Shown: positions 16,566 to 26,372 of the stretch, piece by piece | How positions within the stretch are numbered: the first letter of the stretch is position 1 | Layout: each line of letters opens with the position of its first letter | NCBI GenBank assembly: GCA_049999765.1 | Contig: JBNGIQ010009373.1 | Location: 184,188 to 248,187 of the forward strand | Direction of reading: 5' to 3' | Origin: Phaeoceros laevis | Lineage: Eukaryota > Anthocerotophyta > Anthocerotopsida > Notothyladales | Length of the DNA: 64,000 bases | Program-made: the position numbers and the translations under genes | Notes under the pieces: generated by a model | Told to the model about the DNA's origin: nothing | Seen by the model: the letters and a program-made list of their open reading frames with translations, nothing else | Database searches by the model: none

Positions 16566-16750
16566 TCACGGGGACATGCTGTATGCCACCCTCGTGCCTG
16601 AATGAGGCGGCCTTTCCCATGCCGTGACGGTCTGCATGAACGTCAGAGATGTATCACTTGTCGATGGCTTACCTCGAAGTAGGGTTGCATATTCCTTCGC
16701 CTCCGGTAGCAGCTTGCATGATGTTGCGCTGCTGGACGGCCCCAGTTTAC
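16566..16750 (+). repeat. Dispersed repeat, copy 1 (decayed coding-like fragment)
   Basis: Shares blocks GCATGAACGTCA, CACTTGTCGATGG and AGTAGGGTTGCATATTCC with the copy at 25.6 kb. One frame reads ...SRVAYSFASGSSLH..., similar in spacing to the other copies. The parent gene or element was not recognised. Confidence 0.6.
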
Positions 16751-16904
16751 CAAATCTGCCTCTCAGTGGGTGGTCCAGATTGCATTTAACGGCTTGAATT
16801 AGGTTTCTTTCCATGTGACCATGTGACATGTTCTTATCGGATAACCTAGAAAATAGACGGAGGAACTCAGCTTGGCGGTTTCGACTCCTACATGTGAACT
16901 AGGC

Positions 16905-17110
16905 GGTGTAAATCAATGCCGTAAAGCTCAGCATGAACGTCTTACAGGTACACGCTGTGATGCATCCACTGGACTTCGTGTTTGTGGAGTGCCTCGTGGC
17001 GGTGGAAGCATATTCCATAGCCCTAGGGAGCAGCTTCGCTGCACTTACTCTTCGGGACAGACCATGCAGCCAACATCCTGAATGTCTAGGTGGATATTGC
17101 TTTCCCTGTT
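16905..17110 (+). repeat. Dispersed repeat, copy 2
   Basis: Shares CCGTAAAGCTC, GCATGAACGTC, GCATATTCCAT, GGGAGCAGC and GGGACAGACCATGCA with the copy at 25.6 kb. One frame carries AYSIALGSSFAALTLRDRPC. The middle part has diverged, which suggests decay after duplication. Confidence 0.6.
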
Positions 17111-17540
17111 TCATTGCCATGTGACCCTGTCTAGGAAGACCTTGTGCTGTTCAGTGTCAGGAAGGTCCGATCCCCAGATGCTTGACATCTTTATTTTCAT
17201 CTTTTCAGCAGTATATAATCGAGAACAGGATACTTGCGTTACCTTACCGACCGATCGATTCATTCGTTGTGCTGGGACAAAAATCACACCCAAGCAACCA
17301 AGGCCGGAAATCTTCCATACAGGCAATGTCTTTTCCTTGGAAAGTACGAAGATCAAACTTCACAAAATTAGATGAACGCATGGTTCTGCGCTATAACTGC
17401 ATCAATGCCCTCATGTGGCTTGGAGCATGGGGTGGCCTGGTCCACAAGCATGTTTGCCATCGCACGTGCAAGTCATGCTCATGCCTGGCCAGGTTTTGCC
17501 CCTCGGCATCCTGGTTATAATTGTTGACAACTACACGCTT

Positions 17541-17600
17541 TGGTGTGACTAGAATGCAGAGAAGCACACTATATTACACTAGAATGCAGAGAAGCACAAA
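17541..17600. repeat. Short tandem duplication
   Basis: Two adjacent copies of ACACTAGAATGCAGAGAAGCAC are separated by a few bases just beyond the 3' end of the neighbouring PPR gene. Confidence 0.7.
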
Positions 17601-17669
17601 ATTATACGACTCTGTGAGCTTCATGGTGGTTGCTGAAGCAAGCAAATCAGCATGAAAATCACGGACTCA

Positions 17670-20004
17670 TCATTGGCGGTCCCTACATGAGCAGTATCCG
17701 TTCACAAAACGGTGCACACGGTGTGCATCTCTAACTATGATCTCCCGGTTTTCAACTTTGGACATGATCTTCGTGCTGCTGTGGCAGTCATTGCACATTC
17801 GGAGGTTCTTAGTAACTAGCAGAGGTGTGCCATCTGAGGTGTTCAGAAGACCATACGCCAAAGCCAGTTTCTCAGCATGTCCACACAATGCATCTTCCTT
17901 TCCGCTTTCAGGGAGTGCCTTCAGCACCAGCTCAGTGTGTGGCATATGGCCACCATCGTTCTTGAACATCAAGTTCACGCTTTTCAACTTGGATGAAATG
18001 TCTGCCCTCTCGTCTCCGACTATGAACTCGTGCACCCTGTTCTGAACTTCGATACAGGCCTTGGCAGGCTTCTTCGCAGCACCAGCAGACTTCCTCAAGC
18101 TTTCTATTCTATCCACATCTGCCCACCTGCCGGCGGTTGCATACATAGAGGTCAGTAACACGTAGGCATATGCAGCTGAGCTCTCGTCTTCTAACGTTAT
18201 CAGCAGGTCAAAACATCTCCTTGCACGGTCTATGTCATTGTTGGCTTTGCAAGCACTCAGCAAAGATGTCCACCCCACAACATCATTCTGATAGGGCATC
18301 GTTTGCAGCACATTTTCTGCCTCATCCAGGCGGCCCGAGCGCCCCAGAAGATCAACCATGCAGTTATAATGATGGACACTGGGCACAATGCCATAGTCAT
18401 TCACCATCGATTTAAACAGCTGCTGACCTTCATCCACGAGGCCCTCATGACTGCAAGCCACAAGAAGACATAAGAAAGTAGTGTCATTGGGCTTGATACC
18501 ATGCTGCCGCATTTCTCTGAAACACAGCATTGCCATTTGGCTGTCACCATGTTGTGCGAAGCCATTCAGCAAGGCACTCCACGTCACCACATTTTTTGTT
18601 GGCAGGCGGTAAAACACCCTTTGTGCATCAGGTAGGTTGCCACATTTTGCATACATGTCCACCAGGCTGCTGCCAATGACCACATCAGCTTCAAGTCCCT
18701 TTTGCTGAATGTTGGCATGAAGCTGCCTCCCCTGAAGCAAAGCACCAACACCAGCACATGCTTGCAGTAGGCAGACATATGTAACACGATCAGCTGGAGT
18801 CATGCCATCCTGTTGCATTCTTCGATAAACAGCAAGTGCTTCTCGACCAAGCTCATTCTGAGCATATCCGGTTATCATGGCAGTCCAGGTCACTACATTC
18901 TTTGCAGGCAAGGCATCAAACACTTTCCGGGCATCGTCTAGGCTCCTGCATTTAGCGTACATATCCACTAGGCAAGTGGAAACAAACATATCTGGCTCAA
19001 CTGCACTTGATAAGACATCTGCATGAACCTGTTTCCCAAATTCCAGATCACCTGCAACCGCACAAGCTTTCAATACTGCTACAAATATACGACTGTCTGG
19101 CTTCACAGTTGACCCCAAAATCTTCCTATAGAAGCTAATAGCCTCCTTGGGCTGTCCGTTTCGAGCATGGGCCAAAATAATGGAAGCCCACATAAAGCAG
19201 TCCGGAGCAGCCACGTTGGAAAAAACCTGTCTTGCTTCCTCCAACCTCCCATGAGAAGCATACATACAGATCATGTGGTTGGCGATAAATGTGTTTGACT
19301 CATACCCAAGCTGCAGAGAAAGACCATGGACCCGCCTCCCGAGAAGCAAACTTTTTTGTACCATGCACCTCCTCAAGACATTGTAAACTACGAAGGTGTC
19401 AACATGAAACCCTCGCTGCACCAGAAGGTGCAATGCCTCAACATCCTCAGTTAGATGCCCTTTGCTAGTCTGTGGCCATCCATTCCCTAAGGTGGTTGCA
19501 GACTCAGCAGGGCCCATCGTCCAAGATGCCAGGTGAGGTAGCTGCATACGTACCCCTTTCGTAGTGTGCCGGTGATTTGGCAATACATCCTGAATTGACC
19601 TCTTCTGGTGAAAGTCAAGTTGGTGGAAACTTTTTGGATCCTCCCAGGCTTCTGCTGACTCTAACAGAAAGTCTTCCTGAATGTGCAGCCTCTCCTGATG
19701 CAGAAGCAACTACAACCTTAGTCAGGAACAATTTTGATCAACCAGTGCCTAAGTAGCCAACTGGGCTGTCCAGAGAGAAGAGCAGTACCTCAATTTGGTT
19801 GATGGAAAAGCCATCTGCCTGCCAGAGATTCCAGCACTTGGGTAGCTGTGTCGGTGATTCTTCAGCTGGACGGACAGCGTTCCTTTCTTGCAAGGCTCGT
19901 GGAGGATTGAGCTTCCCTCCTGCTGCTGCAGACAAGTTCGCAATTGTCGTATAGGCCACTCCTCTTCGCAGGAGAAGCAACCGCAGCGACAGCAAGATTG
20001 CCAT
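17670..20004 (-). CDS. PLS-class PPR protein with DYW:KP-type C-terminus (candidate U-to-C organellar RNA editing factor)
   Basis: Two exons, complement(17670..19709, 19789..20004), with a 79-bp intron; 751 aa. Exon 1 encodes an Arg/Leu-rich N-terminus (MAILLSLRLLLLRRGVAYTT) typical of an organelle presequence. About eleven P, L and S PPR motifs follow, then E1 and E2. At about 618-627 the usual PGxSWIE box reads KKPAKACIEV. The deaminase-like domain keeps HAE (683-685) and CNDC (711-714), and the protein ends CSCRDRQ instead of DYW. Loss of PG, the KP-A-x-x-x-IE box and an altered last tripeptide are features of the DYW:KP group, which is associated with U-to-C editing in hornworts and ferns. 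Assignment to that group is from memory of the family. The editing target is not predictable by eye. The gene is head-to-head with a related DYW gene at 21.2 kb and shares several long blocks with it (for example MWASIILAHAR). Confidence 0.9.
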
Positions 20005-21183
20005 GTCATCCTGGCTGGTCTTACCAGTTGATACGCGGAGGAAAATCGCCGCGACCAGGCTGTTACTTCGGCACTATTTGCATTCAGAAGGATTCACCGT
20101 AGTGGACAAACCAGCGAACCAGTTGCATCCCATGCATTTCAGACTACAGCATTGCTTGCACAACCAAGGTGCAATTGCACTGATCATCTAGTCTGCCAGG
20201 AGCTGGCTGAATCGTGGTGCCTCAAGCTCTCAAAATCAGAGTTGAACGGTCCTGTCGCAGTTTTTGGCTCTGGAAAGCGTTCCCCGTCAATCACAGTGGC
20301 TTTCGACTGCCGTTGGGCTTCTTGTTCGGTTGACCTGCCATCTCACAATCAGCCCTGCAGGGCGCGAGCAGCGCTGGACAACTTCGACTGTGCAGTTCGC
20401 AGTGCCACTCGTACCGACAATGCAATTCGCATGCCACCCAGCCCCTTGGAGCCAAGTTTGTGTCCCTTCCCTACTTGAGCATGATGGTGATCCAGAAACG
20501 GGAGGTTTGGATGGATGCGTTACCAAGTTCTCCACTTTTCCACACGCCCCAAACTGCTGTATGGAAGCAGCAGTTCTGGATCCAGGGCCGATTGGTGTCA
20601 TGCTGCCCGTCAGCCAAGTTAGCAACTCTGGAGCAACTTGAGACCTTTTGTGGAGGGAACGACATAACCAGGATGAGCCCTGGTGAGTGCTCAGCTGATA
20701 TTCTACTGGCACCACTGGTATTTTTGTTAGCAGAGAAGGCCCTCGCAGATTCTTACACGGGGCGGCTTGCAGTCACGAGAAGTGCACCGGAGTCAGTGTG
20801 GACAACATTTCTATTTGACCCATCTCAGTGGTGGGACAAGGGGTCAGACAAGGTAATGGATGTGCAGGCGAAGCACCTGTTGATGTTGTATAAAAGCTTA
20901 GTGCATGTGGTAAAGTGGGCATTTTTCATTGCAATACTGCAGACAAGTGAGGAAACACGGCGACCAGGAGAAACTGTTGGCGTTCTTAGAGCACCCCTCC
21001 TTCCTGCGTGTGGCGACAGAGCATACCATGAGGACTCAAAGAGGTGCGAGTTTTTTCTGTTTACTCTCAGCTGGATTGTGCAGGTTGTGATTTTGCCGTC
21101 CCTCAAGTCGTAGATGTGGTAGGCAAAGATCCTCACAATAAGCACTATCATTTCTTGTTTTGACAGTCCCTTCAGCCTTGCAG
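20005..21183. promoter_or_regulatory. Divergent region between the two PPR genes
   Basis: It separates two oppositely transcribed, related PPR genes. It should hold both promoters and a first exon of the plus-strand gene. One candidate is a plus-strand frame ending at 21043 with donor GAG|GTGCGA; its phase matches the acceptor at 21183, giving a 140-bp intron, but its start codon is not clear (20460 or a later ATG). Confidence 0.4.
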
Positions 21184-23956
21184 AGTGGCAGGGTATGGGG
21201 TGGATTTGCAGGTTGGGACCTGGAGCAAGTTGTATGGGAAGGGGGAGCTTCTTCAGGCTATCCAAGAGTTGGACCTTATGGTGCAGCGAGAATCCTATGT
21301 TGACAGGTCTGTGTTTTTCGGTGCCATCAAGACGTGCATTGCTCAGAAGAATTTGGCTCTTGGCATTCGCGTCCATGCTCTATCTGTGAAAAGTGGGTAT
21401 GAGTCAAACTCATTTTTAGCCAACCACATCATTTGTATGTACGCCTCTCATGGGAGGTTGAAGGAAGCAAGGGAGGTCTTTAGCAAAGTGGCTGCACCTG
21501 ACCGGTATATGTGGGCTTCCATCATTTTGGCGCATGCTCGACATGGACAGCCCAAGGTGGCTATAGAACTATACCGCCAGATGCGCGAGTCAAGCATGAA
21601 GGGAGACAACCATATATTTGCAGCCGTGATCAAAGCGTGTGCAAGTGCAGAGGACTTGTCTTTTGCAAGGGAGGTGCATGCTGACATTTTGAGGGCACCA
21701 GCTAAGCCCGATCTGTTTGTGCGCAACTCCCTTGTAGACATGTATGCCAAGTGTGGCAGCTTAGAGGATGCACGAGTAGTGTTTGACAGTTCGCCTGACA
21801 GAGATGTGGTGACGTGGAATGCAATGATTGCAGGCTATGCTCAGCGTGGGTGTGGTCAGGAAGCTCTACTTCTTTATGATGGTATGCAAAAGGAGGGTAC
21901 CACCCCTGCAAATCGGGTAACATTTGTGTGCCTCCTCCGAGCATGTACTAGCTTGGGAGCTCTATCTGAGGGTAAGCATCTCCATGCACAGGTTAAGGAA
22001 CAGGCACTGGAATCGAATTTGATTGTTGGCACCTGCCTGGTGGACATGTATTCAAAATGTGGGAGCCTAGAGGATGCACGTAAAGTTTTTGACTCTTTGC
22101 CAAAAAAGGATGTGGTGACATGGACTGCCATGATTGCTGGATATGCTCAGCGTGGGCTTTGCCACGAAGCCCTTGCTTTGTATGGCAATATGCAAGAAGA
22201 GGACGTAATTCCAGCTGACGACATAACATTTGTGTGCCTCCTCCAAGCATGTGCCAGTGCCGGAGCTCTTAATGAAGGGAGGCAGCTTCATGCACACATA
22301 AAGCAACAACGGCTAGAAGCTGGTATTGTTGTTGGCAGTTCCCTGGTAAACATGTACGCAAAATGTGGGTGCTTAGAGGAAGCTCGCAAAATTTTCGACA
22401 ATCTGCCGACCAAAGATATAGTGACATGGAATGTCATGATCACAGGATATGCTCAGCATGGGCTTGGTCAAGAAGCCCTTACCTTGTATGGAAGTATGCA
22501 GCAGGAGGGGATCACGCCAGCTGATGCTGTTACATTTGTATGCCTCCTGCAAGCATGTGCAAGTGCTGGAGCCCTGCGTCAGGGAAAGCAGCTTCATTTG
22601 CAGGTTCAGAATAGCGGACTGGGAGGGGACGTAGTTGTTGGCAATTGCCTTGTGAACATGTATGCAAAGTGCGGGAGCCTAGAGAATGCACGTAGAGTTT
22701 TTGACAACCTGCCAATGAGAGATGTGGTGACCTGGACTGCCATGATCGCAGGATATGCGCAACATGGGTTTGGTCAAGAATCCATTGCTCTCTATGAAAT
22801 CATGCAACAGGAGGGCATCACTCTAAGCGATGCAGTTACGTGTGTAGCCCTCCTGCAGGCCTGTGGTAGTGTGGCAGAATTGCGGAAGGGGAAGGAGGTT
22901 CATGCTAAAATCTGCGAACTGGGCCTTGAGACTGATTTGTTTGTGGCAAGCGCGCTTATTGACATGTATGGCAAATGTGGAAGCATGACTGATGCACGGC
23001 AGGTTTTTGATGCATTGCCAAATAGGGATACTGTGACATGGAATGCGTTGGTTGCAGGTTATGCGCGCCAAGGAGAGACTGAACTTGTGTTTGATACCTT
23101 TCACAGAATGATGCAGGATGAAATAAAGCCAAATGGCCTTGCATTCCTCAGTGTCCTTAATGTATGCAGTCATGTGGGTTTGGTGGACAAGGGAAAGAAC
23201 TACTTTGAGACTATGATGAAGGACAAGAGCATAACTCCTACCCTTGAGCACTACAGTTGCATGATTGACATCCTTGGCCGTGCAGGCCAACCGGACAAGG
23301 CTATGGAGATGGTCAAGACTATGCCTTTCCAGCCTGATAGTGTGGTATGGAGTAGTGTGTTGGCTGCTTGCCGGAAGTGGAAGAATGTGGAGCTTGGACG
23401 AGAGGCATTTGGAAATGCAATCAAGCTGGATAAACATGATGATGCAGCATATGTGTTGATGTCAAATATCTATTCAGTTGCCCAGATGCGAGAGGATGCA
23501 AAGGAGATCCATGCAATGAGAAAGAAAGCACGAGCCTGGAAGCAGCCAGGACAAAGCTGGTGGACCGACACCGGCGGGACGGTGCACACATTTCACGTGA
23601 GTGATACAGAGCATCCTGATACACAAAAAATACATGCAAAAGTGGGGGAACTTGTTGACGAAATGAAGCAGCACGGGTATGTACCCCATTTAGAGTCCGT
23701 GTTGCTGGACATACCTGATGCTGAGAAAGAGGCCGCATTGTGTGGGCACAGCGAGAAGCTGGCTATTGCACATGCACTACTCAAGACAGAGAGAGGAACC
23801 ACCATACGCGTGATGAAAAACCTGCGTGTGTGCGAGGATTGTCACAGCGCCATAGGTTTCATATCTAAGATAGAGCAGCGAACTATTATATGCAGAGATG
23901 CAACTCGGTTCCATGTCTACAAGGATGGAAAGTGTTCTTGTGGGGACTACTGGTGA
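21184..23956 (+). CDS. PLS-class PPR-DYW protein, canonical deaminase (C-to-U organellar RNA editing factor)
   Basis: A single long exon encodes about 923 aa after a splice acceptor (TTGCAG, ending at 21183). There is no in-frame ATG before 21278 and a stop lies at 21161, so a 5' exon with the targeting peptide is missing from this call. About twenty PPR motifs in LSP triplets are visible (LVDMYAKCGSLEDAR..., DVVTWNAMIAGYAQ...), followed by E1, E2 and a complete DYW domain with PGQSWW box, HSE (855-857), CEDC (883-886) and terminal CGDYW. These residues bind zinc and catalyse cytidine deamination in characterised members. The PGxSWW box corresponds to the DYW:WW/PG class. The central triplets are highly similar to each other, indicating recent internal amplification. 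The N-terminal third is clearly related to the divergent neighbour at 17.7-20.0 kb. Confidence 0.93.
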
Positions 23957-26372
23957 CTGTGGTCCATGTCTTCCACACTTTTCTCACTCTGTCAGGTATT
24001 TAAGCAACTATCCACGAAGAATGTCATGACATGGAGCTCTGTGTGGCGATGGTCAGCCAAATGGCACTGCAGATCTGAGCGGGTGTCAATCCTCATGGCA
24101 GTAAGTTACTGCATCGGGCTCACTGTCTTTTTGCAGTGTGCAACTGCATTGTTCACTCTCCTTTGCCGGCCTCATCTCCTTGAAACATGTCAATTTCGCT
24201 GCTGAGTGCTTGCAAAGGGCATGGTGACAGAGTGTGCTTGAACTGGATTATGAGAACAAAAGCTCCCCCCGAGCTGCACAGGCCTACTGCTATGCATTGC
24301 TGGGCAAAGCGACATATAGGACCAAACAAGTCGACACAAATGAGACGCACACGGGAACAGACCACCTTCAGGGAAACAGCTTGTCTGGGTGCCTGTACCT
24401 ACTCTCGTTTTAGAGGGCAACAGTTGCCGTTTGATGGCGTATGAGGCGAAGCCTATGACATTTGTGGGTTGGTACTGGCCAACACATTCACCAGTCCAGT
24501 GAATGGTTGCTGCTATGCTATACAACCCGGTACATCGTCACTTGAATGACCTTCCACAAAGACATCATCAAGGGGTCTGGAGCAGCCTACAGTCTTCTTG
24601 TGCTGATTTCCGAGTTGTTGTGCGAGTCTTGGTTGGGATTCTCAGAATGCTCCAAGTCTGTCGCCACGGATAACACTTGTGGTAATCCTACGCGACATGA
24701 TACGTGAACGTACTGAGTTCAAGAGCTTCAGGAGGTGTACACAGCGTACCGATTGGCTTTGTAACAATTATTCTTTTACACCCCTTGCGGGACAATGTGC
24801 GCCCTAGGAACCCTCGGATACCAATCGCACTATTACCCCGTTTGCACCGGAGCACTAACCCTGTGAAGTCATGTAGTAGTAGTAGGATGATTATGGTGTT
24901 TAGCCAACTCCACATGGGAATTGAACACCCCGTCAGGTTTTTCGACCGGCGACCAGGAGCAGCCGTCCAGGGATCATGCAAGCAAGGCACGGCAGTCCCA
25001 GCAATTCAGCAATTCCTGCCGCAAACGCCTACGGGACTTAGTGCATCTTTTAGTGGACAATATAATAGCACTTTTGCTGTGAAACAATTGCCACGGCAGA
25101 AGTCCGGGCAAAACCCTGGTGTTTTGAGCCAAAAGTTGTCGCCGAAGTTTGCCTCACTTGCTTGCCCTAATACGGACAGGTAAGCCCTAAAGCTTGTTCT
25201 GTGAGTACTTAAACCCTTCCGCTTTCCGAAGTTCCTGCCCTCCGCGCTCATATGCAGATATCCTGTTCCTTGCATCAAGAGCGACTCCGCAATTCTCTTT
25301 CGCCGGGAGCTCCACCGCACTTCTCTTGCGCCCTGAGCTCCTCCGACCACTTTTCTGTTGCTCCCGGAGCTCCGCCACAAAACTCTTCTTTAATGCCCTT
25401 CTCAATGTGGTCCAGTTCTTGTCGGTCGTTTGTAGCTTGCGGAAGAGGCGGTGGCGGCGTCGGCTGTATAGAGGATTTCCTTCGATAGTGTTAGGGTTCA
25501 GTTTCAGGTCTTGCTGGGTGTGGTTTGCCTGACGGAGGATGGCATCCTGGGGGATGCCACCTTCATGCTTCCATGAGGCGGCTATTCCCTTGCCGTAAAG
25601 CTCTGCATGAACGTCACATATGGGTCACTTGTCGATGGTTCGCCTCCAAGTAGGGTTGCATATTCCATTGCCCTGGGGAGCAGCGTCGCTGCCTTGACCC
25701 TTTGGGACAGACCATGCAACCTACATATACCGCAAGTATGTCTTAGTTTGCTGTTGATTCCTAGAGATGTATGTGTTAATTGCTCAAGATCTGCACGGAT
25801 TGCTCAGATGTCTTTCATACTAGAAGATTGCTGTCTACACCAATAACCCTAAAGCACTTCTTTCTAGGAAGCATAAAAACTAGCTGACGGCTAAGTCCAT
25901 TCTGGGTTTTCTAGTTGCAGGACTTCGGCGTTTGATAACTCAATTCCATTTTCGATTTTCTCATTCCGCGGCCATGTCTGTATTTTAGAATCATACCCCT
26001 GAAAATAAACAGCTGCACGCGGCAGCCAGAAGCAATAAGCAATCCAGTCGTCATCCAGACGGCTGATGTTGAAGTATCATCCCTGACAGATTTCTCCAAA
26101 TTTTAAAATATCAATTATTATTCACCACCAGCTGAAGTGTGGTCAGCTTTGTTGCCACACAAATCTGATGTTGCTCATCAAGATAATCAAAACGAACTCA
26201 ATAATCTCTTTCACCCATAGCTGTCTTCCTGCTCTGACCCTCTGACCTGGGCACCCGGCATAACAACTATGCAACGCAGTGGGATAATCACTGGACCTGG
26301 GGAATGTCGCCCAGTGCCCTCCTACCCGATGGGGCGCCCCAAGACGAGCAGGGAGATTCGAGCCATCCACAC
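23957..26372. other. Intergenic stretch without a recognised gene
   Basis: About 2.4 kb. Apart from the third dispersed-repeat copy at 25.56-25.74 kb nothing was recognised. The last few hundred bases should include the GT92 3' UTR. Confidence 0.4.
25560..25740 (+). repeat. Dispersed repeat, copy 3
   Basis: This copy has the longest open frame of the three (reading through VAYSIALGSSVAALTLWDRPC). It aligns in blocks with both copies near 16.6-17.1 kb, about 9 kb away on the same strand. Confidence 0.6.

Larger units (their letters stand above)
16109..17669. other. Intergenic with two copies of a dispersed repeat
   Basis: It contains two diverged copies (about 16566-16750 and 16905-17110) of a sequence found again near 25560-25740, plus a short tandem duplication of ACTAGAATGCAGAGAAGCAC (about 17550-17600). 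No complete gene was recognised. Confidence 0.5.

Noticed and set aside
17182-17520. 112-codon plus-strand frame downstream of the DUF2232 gene
   Set aside because: No recognised domain; it lies partly next to the dispersed repeat and may be chance.
20460-21043. Upstream frame as definite first exon of the PPR-DYW gene
   Set aside because: The donor GAG|GTGCGA fits in phase, but the start codon and presequence are unconvincing, so it is kept only as a candidate.
22823-23437. 204-codon minus-strand frame
   Set aside because: Antisense shadow of the PPR-DYW gene.
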